Positions 1-7,949 of a stretch of 64,000 nt of DNA are shown here, in pieces. Each line of letters starts with the position of its first letter. Within the stretch, counting starts at the first letter, position 1. The stretch covers positions 3,658,001 through 3,722,000 of the forward strand of contig NZ_CP140152.1 of NCBI RefSeq assembly GCF_034479515.1, in the 5' to 3' direction. Under the pieces are notes generated by a model. The model had not been told where the DNA came from. It was given only the letters and a program-made list of their open reading frames with translations, and made no database searches. Position numbers and translations under genes: made by a program. Origin of the DNA: Duganella zoogloeoides (GTDB lineage Bacteria; Pseudomonadota; Gammaproteobacteria; Burkholderiales; Burkholderiaceae_D).

Positions 1-1056
1 TTCCGCCAGCGCGGCAGCACGCCTTTGCTCCTGCTCGTAGGCCAGCACATTACCGATGGCAGTGTTGAAGGCGCCGCGCAGCAGTTCGTAGAAATTCAGG
101 TAGGCGGCGTCCAGCGCGCGGCGGGCGCTCACGCCGGCCACCAGGAAGCCGTACGGGCGTTCCTGCCCGGCCACCGTCAGCGGCAGCACCATCGCGGTGT
201 GCGGCGCCTCTTCATATGGCGCGCAGTCGAAGGCGCCGAAGCGCGCGGCCAGGTCTTCCATCCGGTAACTGCCGCCGGCCGCCAGCGCGGCGGCGAAGTC
301 CCAGCCGCCATGGCTGTGCAGCGCCGCTTCGGCCGGCGCCAACACGCTGCTGTCGGGCAGGCCCACCTGGCTGCGCAAGGTGAGCGTCTGGCCGTTGCCG
401 TCCAGCTGGTAAAGCAGCATGAACGGCACATCCATCGCCAGCGTATCGCTGTCATAGACCATCAAGCGCGCCAGTTCGTCGCCGGTGCGCGCCAGGGCGA
501 TATGGCCGGTAAGGTCGCGCAGGTTCTGGGTGCGGCGCGCGTCCAGCACCGCCGCCGTGCCTTCGCTGATCGGGTGGAAGATGCCGCCGACGTGGCCCGA
601 TTCGGCACGGATGGGCGAGAACGAAAACGTCATGAACGCTTCTTCCATGTACCCGTAGCGGTCGAGGAACATGCGCTGGTCGCGGATATATACGCCCTCA
701 CCGGCGTGGGCGCGATCGAAGGCGTCGCCGACGACCGGCAGCGCGGTGGCCCAGCAGATCTTGAACGGCTCGCCCATCGACTGCGGGTGCTTGGCGCCGC
801 AGATCGGCCGGTAGGCGTCGTTGTAGATCTGCACATCCTCGGGGCCCCAGGCCACCAGCATCGGGAAGGTGGACGACAGGCACAGGCTGACGGAAGTGCG
901 CAGGCTTTGCGGCCAGCCCGCAACGGGACCGAGCGGCGTGGTGGACCAGTCCATCGACCGTATCAACTCGCCCATGTCGCCACCGCCGGCCAACCATCCC
1001 AGATCGTCGGTCATTGCCTGCCCGGCCACCTGCGCCATCGCTCCCTGCTGCTCCAT
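1..1056 (-). CDS. PAS/GAF sensor protein, likely hybrid histidine kinase N-terminus (partial)
   Basis: The frame is open from ATG 1056 to the window edge (352 codons), so the C-terminus lies outside. Residues ~20-60 read GGGDMGELIRSMDWSTTPLG...GWPQSLRTSV, the usual opening of large proteobacterial sensor kinases. A PAS-like domain follows (LVAWGPEDVQIYNDAYRP, then MFLDRYGYMEEAFMTFSFSPI). From ~residue 180 a GAF-type domain runs to a charged helix (YEQEQRRAALAE) that in relatives leads into a HisKA domain. A GGGGGA stretch precedes the start; an overlapping out-of-frame ATG lies 4 bases upstream. The gene is divergent from the sugar porter. The kinase function is inferred from family architecture because the catalytic part is not in view; a phosphatase or cyclase output is possible. 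Confidence 0.75.
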   Translation of the reverse strand, partial: MEQQGAMAQVAGQAMTDDLGWLAGGGDMGELIRSMDWSTTPLGPVAGWPQSLRTSVSLCLSSTFPMLVAWGPEDVQIYNDAYRPICGAKHPQSMGEPFKICWATALPVVGDAFDRAHAGEGVYIRDQRMFLDRYGYMEEAFMTFSFSPIRAESGHVGGIFHPISEGTAAVLDARRTQNLRDLTGHIALARTGDELARLMVYDSDTLAMDVPFMLLYQLDGNGQTLTLRSQVGLPDSSVLAPAEAALHSHGGWDFAAALAAGGSYRMEDLAARFGAFDCAPYEEAPHTAMVLPLTVAGQERPYGFLVAGVSARRALDAAYLNFYELLRGAFNTAIGNVLAYEQEQRRAAALAE

Positions 1057-1298
1057 CCATCCCCCGGTAGTGCCCACATCCGGCGGCAATTCCGCCGGTG
1101 GTGAAGTATAACTGTTTCTTTAGGCATAGCCGAAAACCGCCGTGCGGTACCGTGGTTTTAATGCAGAGCGGCAATAATCCGTTTCGGTGATACCTGTCAT
1201 CACCATTTCGATATAGAGGAATTCTATTTAGTTATTGGTGTTATACCCGCTTTGCCCCTAAGATTGCGATCCAGGCAAGTCTATAAAAAGGATACAAA

Positions 1299-2612
1299 GT
1301 GGCGGCACCAACACCTTCGAGCAGCACCGCGATCAGCGCATCGCACGCAAATACGGCAAAATCGGCGATGTACCTGCTGACCAGCCTGTTCTTCACCTGG
1401 GGCTTCATCACCGTTATCAACAACACCCTGCTGCCGCACTTGCGCAGCGTGTTCGAGTTGAACTACACCCAAACCACGCTGATCGAATCGGTCTGGTTCA
1501 TCGCCTATTTCTTTGCCTCGATCCCGTCCGCGCGGCTGATCGAGCGCGTGGGCTACAAGAAATCGCTGGTCACCGGCCTGGTCATCATGGCCGTCGGCGC
1601 GCTGATGATGATCCCTGCCGCCCACCTGCCGTCGTATGCGGTCACGCTGTTCGCGCTGTTTGTCATTGCCTGCGGCATCACGCTGCTGCAAGTGGCGGCC
1701 AATCCGTACGTCGCGGTGGTCGGTCCTGCCAGCTCGGCATCGGCCCGCCTGAACCTGGTGCAAGCCTTCAACTCGCTCGGGACCATGCTGGCGCCGCTGT
1801 TCGGCGGCTACCTGATCCTGGGCCGTTCCAACTCGGGCACGGCATCCGCCGACCAGGTACTGACCCAGGCCGAGCGCCTGGCCGACGCCCGCGCCGTGGA
1901 ACTGCCGTACCTGATCGTGGCCGGCGTGCTGATCATCCTGGCCATCGTGATCGCCCGCTTCCCGCTGCCGGAAATCGGCGCGTCGACCAACCGCGAAGCC
2001 GCCAAGGCCGCGCGCAAGACCCACTCGCTGTGGAAACACCGCAACCTGGTGTTCGGGATCCCGGCCATTTTTATCTACCTGATCGCCGAAATCGGCGTGG
2101 CCAACCTGTTCATCAACTTCGTCTCGCAGCCGGACATCGGCAATGTCAACCACGAAAAAGCGTCGCACTACCTGATCATCCTGTGGGGCGGCATGATGGT
2201 GGGCCGCTTCGCCGGCAGCGTGCTGATGCGTAAATTCACGGCCGAAAGCGTGCTGGCCGGTTGCAGCATCGGCGCGGCGATCGTGATGACGATCGCCACC
2301 TTCAGCGGCGGTTCGCTGGCGATGTGGGCGCTGATTTCGGTGGGCCTGTTCCACTCGGTGATGTTCCCGACCATCTTCACGCTGGGCATCAAGGGCCTGG
2401 GCCCGATGACCGAAGAAGGTTCCGGCCTGATGATCATGGCAATTGCCGGCGGTGCGCTGGTGGTGGTGCAAGGCATGCTGGCCGACCATTTCGGTCTGCA
2501 GCAATCGTTCCTGCTGACCGTGGCCTGCGAAATCTACGTGCTGTTCTACGCACTGTGGGGCGCCAAGGCAACCAACGCCTTCCCGGAAGAGCCGGTGGCC
2601 GACACCAAATAA
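1299..2612 (+). CDS. Sugar MFS transporter, FucP/GluP family
   Basis: A 437-residue inner-membrane protein with about 12 hydrophobic segments, the normal length for the L-fucose/glucose-galactose proton symporter family. Typical features are the first helix with SLFFTWGFITVINNTLLPHL, the loop RLIERVGYKKSL, and helix 4-5 with QVAANPYVAVVGP. The start is GTG 1299, 8 bases after AAGGA; no closer ATG fits. It is expected to import a hexose or deoxyhexose with protons; the exact sugar cannot be read from sequence. It stands alone between a divergent sensor gene and a strong terminator. Confidence 0.88.
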   Translation: MAAPTPSSSTAISASHANTAKSAMYLLTSLFFTWGFITVINNTLLPHLRSVFELNYTQTTLIESVWFIAYFFASIPSARLIERVGYKKSLVTGLVIMAVGALMMIPAAHLPSYAVTLFALFVIACGITLLQVAANPYVAVVGPASSASARLNLVQAFNSLGTMLAPLFGGYLILGRSNSGTASADQVLTQAERLADARAVELPYLIVAGVLIILAIVIARFPLPEIGASTNREAAKAARKTHSLWKHRNLVFGIPAIFIYLIAEIGVANLFINFVSQPDIGNVNHEKASHYLIILWGGMMVGRFAGSVLMRKFTAESVLAGCSIGAAIVMTIATFSGGSLAMWALISVGLFHSVMFPTIFTLGIKGLGPMTEEGSGLMIMAIAGGALVVVQGMLADHFGLQQSFLLTVACEIYVLFYALWGAKATNAFPEEPVADTK

Positions 2613-2631
2613 TCAGTTCGCTGATACGACC

Positions 2632-2660
2632 AAACCCCGGTGCGCCGGGGTTTTTCTTTT
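2632..2660 (+). terminator. Rho-independent terminator after the sugar porter
   Basis: Perfect 9-bp stem AAACCCCGG / CCGGGGTTT around a TGCG loop, followed by a T-rich tail (TTCTTTT). It lies 20 bases past the porter stop codon. Confidence 0.93.
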
Positions 2661-2705
2661 GCTGCTACAGTGCCGCGCTCCCCCTTCGAACAGGAGATCG
2701 CCAAG

Positions 2706-3227
2706 ATGATTTTCCCATCGCGCGCCGCCTTGCTGCCACTGTTGGCGCTGGGCGCGTGCTCCAGCAGCATGCATCCGCTCGAAGCGCACCTGGACTTGCT
2801 GCGACCGGAATCGATCACCTCGGTTGCCGGGCTCGATTATCCGGCAGGCACATTGCTGTGCCCGCTGACGCCCTATCAAAACAGCGTGGCGGCAGCGGCG
2901 CCCGAGGCGCAGCGCATCAACGCCTTCATGGGGCGCCAACAGTATCTTGGTGAGGAGGGCACCTGGTCGCTGGTGATCATCCAGCCCGGCACCACGGGCG
3001 ATGACGGCATCGAACACCTGCTGCTGCGCAGGAGTACATTTGACGTGATCAATTCGCGCGAAAGCCTCGGCAAGCTGGTGGAAAAGGTGCCGGCGGACTT
3101 CGAAGTGCTCGATTGCGTTCCCGTGGAACATGCCAGCGTGCTGACCACGCGTTCGCGGGCGTCGCAGCGAAAAGTTATCAGCTTCGGGCGCCGGCACGGC
3201 CCCATGCGCCAGGCCGGCCAAGGTTAA
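2706..3227 (+). CDS. Small putative lipoprotein, unknown function
   Basis: 173 residues starting at ATG 2706, 9 bases after AGGAG. The N-terminus MIFPSRAALLPLLALGAC is a lipoprotein signal with the lipidated Cys at position 18. Earlier in-frame starts would overlap the terminator hairpin, so this start is preferred. The mature part contains DYPAGTLLCPLTPYQ and DFEVLDCVPVEH and matches no family I recognise. It is probably attached to the cell envelope. A long open frame on the opposite strand is treated as a high-GC shadow because only this strand has both a ribosome site and a signal sequence. Confidence 0.65.
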   Translation: MIFPSRAALLPLLALGACSSSMHPLEAHLDLLRPESITSVAGLDYPAGTLLCPLTPYQNSVAAAAPEAQRINAFMGRQQYLGEEGTWSLVIIQPGTTGDDGIEHLLLRRSTFDVINSRESLGKLVEKVPADFEVLDCVPVEHASVLTTRSRASQRKVISFGRRHGPMRQAGQG

Positions 3228-3250
3228 TCGCGCCCATGGCGGAAGATCCG

Positions 3251-3445
3251 TTACTGCTCCGGCTCCCGGTCAGCATGCGCGTCAATTTCTTTGGGCTTGA
3301 TACCGCGCCGCGCCAGCCCCTCGCGCAGCAGGAATTCGATTTCCGCGTTCACGCTGCGCAGGTCGCGCGCGGCCAGCCGTTGCAACTCGTCCCAGAGTGC
3401 CGGGTCGATGCGCAACGGGTAAGCTTTTTTTCCGGGACTTGCCAT
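3251..3445 (-). CDS. Arc-type ribbon-helix-helix DNA-binding protein
   Basis: 64 residues. KAYPLRIDPALWDELQRLAARDLRSVNAEIEFLL is the Arc/MetJ pattern: a short beta strand (YPLRID) for DNA contact and two helices for dimerisation. It sits 12 bases downstream of the SPFH gene on the same strand, an arrangement I recall as common for this pair in proteobacteria. It may regulate the shared promoter; an antitoxin role is less likely because the partner is a membrane-scaffold protein. Confidence 0.82.
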   Translation of the reverse strand: MASPGKKAYPLRIDPALWDELQRLAARDLRSVNAEIEFLLREGLARRGIKPKEIDAHADREPEQ

Positions 3446-3457
3446 GCTGGGCGGCCG

Positions 3458-4351
3458 CTAGTTGTACAAGGTGCCGGTGTTGATGATGGGCTGGGTTTCC
3501 TTGTCCGAGCACAGTACCACCAGCAGATTGCTGACCATGGCCGCCTTGCGCTCATCGTCGAGTTCCACGATGCCGCGTTCCGACAGCCCTTTTAAAGCCG
3601 CTTCCACCATGCTCACGGCGCCATGGACGATCTTGGCGCGGGCGCTGATGATCGCCTCGGCCTGCTGGCGGCGCAGCATGACCTGGGCAATCTCGGCGGC
3701 GTAGGCCAGGTGCGTGAGCTTGGCATCCACCACTTCCACACCGGCCGCCTCGAAGCGCGCCTGCAGCTCGCACTTGAGGGCATCGGCCACCACGTCCATG
3801 CCGCCGCGCAGCGTGGTTTCGTTGGCGGACAAGTCTTCACCCTCGTCGTACGCATACTGCGATGCCAGGTGGCGCAGCGCGGCTTCGGCCTGGATCGCCA
3901 CATAGCGTTCGAAATCATCGACCTCGAACACGGCCTGGGCGGTATCGCGTACGCGCCACACGATGGCGGCGCTGATCTCGACCGGGTTGCCGCGCTTGTC
4001 GTTGACCTTGAGCGTGGGCGCGTTGAAATTGCGCGCCCTTAGCGACAGGCGGCGCTTGACGTAGAGCGGAAACGCCCAGCGCAAGCCTTCGCTGCGGTCG
4101 GTGCCGATGTACTTGCCGAACAGGGTGAGGATGGCGCTCTCGTTGGGCTGCAACATGAACAGGCCGGCCAGGCAAAACGCTCCCGCCAGCGCCAGCACGA
4201 CTGCGGCAAAGAGCGTGATCATGTTGCCGGCGTCCATCCCGCTCCGGAACACGTAGACCGCGGCAAGCAGCAGCACTACCCCGGCCGCAGCCGCCAGGTA
4301 GCCGTTGGTTGATGAGAACGCTTTTTCGCGGCGGGTAGCTGCTCCATTCAT
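3458..4351 (-). CDS. SPFH/Band 7 membrane protein
   Basis: 297 residues with two N-terminal membrane helices (~20-40 and ~44-67), then an SPFH (stomatin/prohibitin) domain: [37 protein letters not shown], and a helical segment [20 protein letters not shown]. Such proteins form oligomeric membrane scaffolds. ATG 4351 has a good site (GAGGAG, 10 bases upstream). It is the first gene of an operon with the Arc-like protein and is controlled by the palindromic promoter at 4379-4418. It is divergent from the MACPF-like gene. Confidence 0.85.
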   Translation of the reverse strand: MNGAATRREKAFSSTNGYLAAAAGVVLLLAAVYVFRSGMDAGNMITLFAAVVLALAGAFCLAGLFMLQPNESAILTLFGKYIGTDRSEGLRWAFPLYVKRRLSLRARNFNAPTLKVNDKRGNPVEISAAIVWRVRDTAQAVFEVDDFERYVAIQAEAALRHLASQYAYDEGEDLSANETTLRGGMDVVADALKCELQARFEAAGVEVVDAKLTHLAYAAEIAQVMLRRQQAEAIISARAKIVHGAVSMVEAALKGLSERGIVELDDERKAAMVSNLLVVLCSDKETQPIINTGTLYN

Positions 4352-4378
4352 GTTCGATTACTCCTCAGGTGAGACATC

Positions 4379-4418
4379 AAAGTGATATCACTTTAGGATC
4401 ATGCTGCCAGATTGTCAA
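4379..4418 (-). promoter_or_regulatory. SPFH promoter with a perfect palindromic operator
   Basis: On the minus strand TTGACA (4413-4418) and TAAAGT (4390-4395) are separated by exactly 17 bases. The -10 element overlaps a perfect 16-bp palindrome, AAAGTGATATCACTTT, at 4379-4394. A dimeric repressor bound there would block the polymerase. Which protein binds is unknown; the Arc-like protein of the operon or an unlinked PadR/GntR-type repressor are candidates. Confidence 0.7.
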
Positions 4419-4539
4419 GCACACCGTGTCGCTCGCCCGTCACTTTGCAGTTTCCCTCAATCAATGTCTTATCTATACTATTGGTCACCGGTATGCACTG
4501 CCGCTGCCGGCAAACTTGACTGACAGGAGCTGAGACACG

Positions 4540-7500
4540 ATGAGCAAAGAAAGCGCCTCCGGGCCCTCGAGCAGTAACGTTGAAAACAACCCAGTAACCC
4601 AAGTGCTGCCCGAGAGTGACCCGGCAGCGGGCAAACCGGACCAGGACAGCGGCAGCGGTGAAGGCAAAGCTGGTGACAATGCTGAAGTCAAGCCAGATAC
4701 CTCGCCTGACGCCACAGCCGAACCGGAACTCAAGCCAGAGCCCAGGGCCGAGGACAAAGCCGAGGACAAATCTGCCGCCGTCATCGCAGTGCAAGCCAAG
4801 ACCTCGGCCACACCCGAGAACAAGTCCCTCGAGGAAGAAGAACTCGAACTCAGCAAGCAAGAGAAAAAGGAACGCCTCGCCGAACGCAAGAAGGAACTCG
4901 AACAGCGCGAAAAAGAAGCCAAGGACCGCCGTTCGGAATTGATCAAGGCCGTACGCTTTTCAGCCCCGGCAATCGACAAGGCGCTGGTGGACAAATTTGA
5001 AGCGCTCGGCATCGAGAGCCACGCATTTGCCGCCAAGGATGTGGCCAGGCTCATGACCAATGACGCCAAGCTGCAGGAAAAGGTGCTCGACTTTTTCGAT
5101 CTCACCCTCGCCCAGCGCGAAGATCTGCTCGACCGGATCGGCTACTACAAGGGCATCGTCATCGATCACAGTTCCGCCAACCCGGTGGAGACCGGATTCC
5201 GCGAAGTGCTGCAAAGGACGCGCGTCGCGAGCAAACTGAGCAAGAACGTCGGCAACCTGGTCACCAGCATCCTCTATCGCAAGCCGAATTTTTCGGGTTA
5301 CCACGAGAATTTCTACACGTCGTCCGAGTCTTTGCACCAGGTGCAAAAAAATGGCGTAACCGACATCAAGTCTTCGCTCAGCGTCGCCGGAGGCAAGGCA
5401 GCGTCGGTCGGCGTCGGAGTGTCGGGCTCGTCCCACGAGTCCAACAGCTCGAACAGCGGCACGGTCAAGAAAAAGCTGTACATCACGGCCAACTATTTTC
5501 TGCCCAAGATCGAGCTGTCGTTCGACGATACCTTCCCCTGCGCCAGCGATGAATTCGAGGCTGCCTGCGAAGAAGCGCTGGCCACCTCGACGGCAGAAAG
5601 CCGCTTCGAGGGACTGGTTGCCGTGCTCGGAAAATTCGGACAATTTGTCGCCACCCAGACGCTGGTCGGTGGCCGCCTGTTTGCCACCAACGTCAAGGAA
5701 TTTTCCGGCAACGAATCGCAGGAAGAGATGGTCCAGCGCTACGCCGCGCGCATCAAGGTCGCAGCGGAAAGCGTGACGGCGTCTTTCGAATCCGACACCA
5801 GCTTTGAGAAAAGCAGCCAGTCGAACGACCGTGAGAAGGGCCGCAATGAACAACAGTCGGCGACCATCCATGCCGTGGGCGGCGAAGGCGCCGTGGTGGA
5901 ACAGGCCGGCCGCTGGGCCGAGTCGCTGTACGACTACCGGCGCTGGGCGGCGGTGCAGCGCGAAAACCTGGTCCCGAGTATCGACCTGCTCAACAAGAAA
6001 TTGCGCGCGCGCGTGTGGGATGCACTGGGCACCTTCGCGGTAAAAAACACCGCGCTGCACCTGGTGGGCGAATACAAGGCCTATTTCCTGTTCTACGGCC
6101 GCTACGACGTCGAAATCGGCCAACTGACCCGGCACGATACCGTCATCCTGAAGAACAAGGGTAGCGAGCGTTGCCTGGCCGTGCACGGCGAGACCCCGCT
6201 CAGCGGGGGCGTGATCGGCAAGCCGTTCGAATGGAGCCAGCAGTTGCTGTGGCGGATCACCCCAAACGGCAATATCGTCAGCACCATCCCGGTCAGCAGC
6301 GGTTTCCCGGGACGCAGGCACGCGGTCGATTTCGCGCTGACCGTGGTCGGTAAAGTGCCTGAAAAAGACGCTGCGCGGCCACCGAGCCTGGCCGTTGAAT
6401 TGCGTGAATTGGGCAGCGGCGCCAACCAGCTGTGGGATTTCACGGGACGCGGCGAACTGCGCAATGCCGCTTTCGGCGCCGGCTACGCACTCAGCATGCC
6501 GCTCGATAACACGCCCTCGCTCAAGCTGGTGGGCGATGGCAAGGATGATACGACCATCTGGAGCGTGCGGGAAGCGGCGCCCGAAGACATCGCCAAAATG
6601 GAGGCCCATAAAGCCTACGGCAAACTGGTCCATCCGTCCGGGCTGGTACTCGCCATCGACGGCTACGAGGACAGCGCCAACACGTTTGCCTTGACCGACC
6701 GGCGCCGCGTGTTGCTGCAACCGGACAATGGTGGCAAGCACCAGTTGTGGCACGTGCGCAGCGACGGCGTGATCATCTCGGCCTTGAGCATCGGCTCGAA
6801 CAACTCGTCCATGACGACCGATGTCTATCTGGCCCAAGCCGACGACAAACAGGTATACGCCCAGGGTGAACGCATCGCGGCACAAGTGTTCAAGACTGAC
6901 GACAAGGGCCGGGCGCATATCGCCGACGCTGCCCAAAAGCCCTTGTATGCCGGTGCGGTGGTGGTCAAACCCGCCTCCGGTCAACGCGTGACGGCAGTGC
7001 CGGCGCCGGACAACGCGTTGACTTTCACCCTGTTGCCAGCCGATGCCCGCCCGATCACCTACTCCACCGGCACGGCGGTCAAGTCGGCCGGCTGCTATCG
7101 TTTGAAGACCGTCGACAAGCGCGAACTCAAGATCGACGGTTATCTGACCGGCATCGAGTTCGTGCTCGAGGAGCGCAATCCTGGCAGGCTGTTCAAGATC
7201 GATGAATATTTCCGCATGCGCATGCGCCTGTCGGTCGTGCGCAAGACCGGCGCCACCAAGATAGAGCTGAAGGATGAGCCTGACAACGACACCGACCGCG
7301 ATTTCGTGTCTGATGCCGATGGTCATAGCGACATCCGTGTCGATGAGCGCTTCCTGCTGCTGCCGGAAGGTCCGATTTACTCGCTGCGCCTGCATACCGG
7401 CGGCAAGCAGCGGCTCGCGTTCGAGTATCGCCTGGTGGAAAACGGCCCGTGGATCGGCCTGTCCGATTCGAACGATGCGACCCAGCCGTTGAATGTCAAT

Positions 7501-7626
7501 CTGCTCACCGTGGGTTCCGCGCTGGACGCCGCCGCCAGCGGTACCCGGGTCGTTGGCGTGGCGCTCGAATACGATGCCAGCGCGCAGTTCCTGCGGCCGA
7601 AACTGCTGCGTAAGCTGCTGAGCTAA
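4540..7626 (+). CDS. MACPF/perforin-like protein with ricin-type lectin region
   Basis: 1028 residues. Residues 1-90 are acidic, Pro/Glu/Lys-rich and disordered; ~96-135 form a charged coiled coil. Residues ~250-485 look like a MACPF pore-forming domain: YITANYFLPKIELSF, then GKFGQFVATQTLVGGRLF (~365-382), matching the FGTHY...GGRL signature with the TH pair lost, Gly/Ser-rich stretches at ~280-305 and ~415-450 where membrane-inserting hairpins occur, and RWAESLYDYRRWAAV...LVPSIDLL. Residues ~530-790 contain repeated QxW-type lectin motifs (QQLLWRI, NQLWDF, HQLWHV), suggesting a beta-trefoil. The last ~230 residues are unassigned. No signal peptide is visible, so export would need a dedicated system or lysis. 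Start ATG 4540 follows CAGGAG. Assignment rests on motif recognition, not a search. Confidence 0.68.
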   Translation: MSKESASGPSSSNVENNPVTQVLPESDPAAGKPDQDSGSGEGKAGDNAEVKPDTSPDATAEPELKPEPRAEDKAEDKSAAVIAVQAKTSATPENKSLEEEELELSKQEKKERLAERKKELEQREKEAKDRRSELIKAVRFSAPAIDKALVDKFEALGIESHAFAAKDVARLMTNDAKLQEKVLDFFDLTLAQREDLLDRIGYYKGIVIDHSSANPVETGFREVLQRTRVASKLSKNVGNLVTSILYRKPNFSGYHENFYTSSESLHQVQKNGVTDIKSSLSVAGGKAASVGVGVSGSSHESNSSNSGTVKKKLYITANYFLPKIELSFDDTFPCASDEFEAACEEALATSTAESRFEGLVAVLGKFGQFVATQTLVGGRLFATNVKEFSGNESQEEMVQRYAARIKVAAESVTASFESDTSFEKSSQSNDREKGRNEQQSATIHAVGGEGAVVEQAGRWAESLYDYRRWAAVQRENLVPSIDLLNKKLRARVWDALGTFAVKNTALHLVGEYKAYFLFYGRYDVEIGQLTRHDTVILKNKGSERCLAVHGETPLSGGVIGKPFEWSQQLLWRITPNGNIVSTIPVSSGFPGRRHAVDFALTVVGKVPEKDAARPPSLAVELRELGSGANQLWDFTGRGELRNAAFGAGYALSMPLDNTPSLKLVGDGKDDTTIWSVREAAPEDIAKMEAHKAYGKLVHPSGLVLAIDGYEDSANTFALTDRRRVLLQPDNGGKHQLWHVRSDGVIISALSIGSNNSSMTTDVYLAQADDKQVYAQGERIAAQVFKTDDKGRAHIADAAQKPLYAGAVVVKPASGQRVTAVPAPDNALTFTLLPADARPITYSTGTAVKSAGCYRLKTVDKRELKIDGYLTGIEFVLEERNPGRLFKIDEYFRMRMRLSVVRKTGATKIELKDEPDNDTDRDFVSDADGHSDIRVDERFLLLPEGPIYSLRLHTGGKQRLAFEYRLVENGPWIGLSDSNDATQPLNVNLLTVGSALDAAASGTRVVGVALEYDASAQFLRPKLLRKLLS

Positions 7627-7748
7627 TTGGTCGTCAAGCCGGGATTCTTGATTTGCATCAAGGAAACCGGCTTTATATCGATGGGACAATGCGTGCCGTG
7701 CAAGACCTCTTATCCGCGCGCACGCGCACCTGGCGACAAGGACCACCG

Positions 7749-7937
7749 ATGGCAAAATATTTCAGCCGGCTGTTCGGCAACGACGACTACCGCATCCACG
7801 TGATGCAGGACGATGCCCCGCACCCGATCCGGCGCCACCTGCAACCAGCACGCCGCGACGAGCTGGTGCAAGCATTATTCGGCACCGGACCGGCGCGCAG
7901 CGTCAAACGCAAGCGCGCCAGCCGGGCCGGCCGCTGA
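7749..7937 (+). CDS. Small basic hypothetical protein
   Basis: 62 residues beginning MAKYFSRLFGNDDYRI, with a strongly basic end (SVKRKRASRAGR). ATG 7749 is preceded by AAGGA at good spacing; upstream in-frame starts lack this. It lies 122 bases after the MACPF-like gene on the same strand. No family recognised. It could be a small partner of that gene or unrelated. Confidence 0.5.
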   Translation: MAKYFSRLFGNDDYRIHVMQDDAPHPIRRHLQPARRDELVQALFGTGPARSVKRKRASRAGR

Positions 7938-7949
7938 CAATCAACGCCG

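Noticed and set aside
1186..1204. GGTGAT...ATCACC repeat between the sensor gene and the sugar porter
   Set aside because: Six-base arms with a 7-base gap are likely by chance, and no promoter elements overlap convincingly.
4960..7755. A 931-codon open frame on the minus strand, antisense to the MACPF-like gene
   Set aside because: High-GC shadow of the plus-strand gene: no recognisable domain, no ribosome site or signal, and the plus strand carries coherent motifs throughout.
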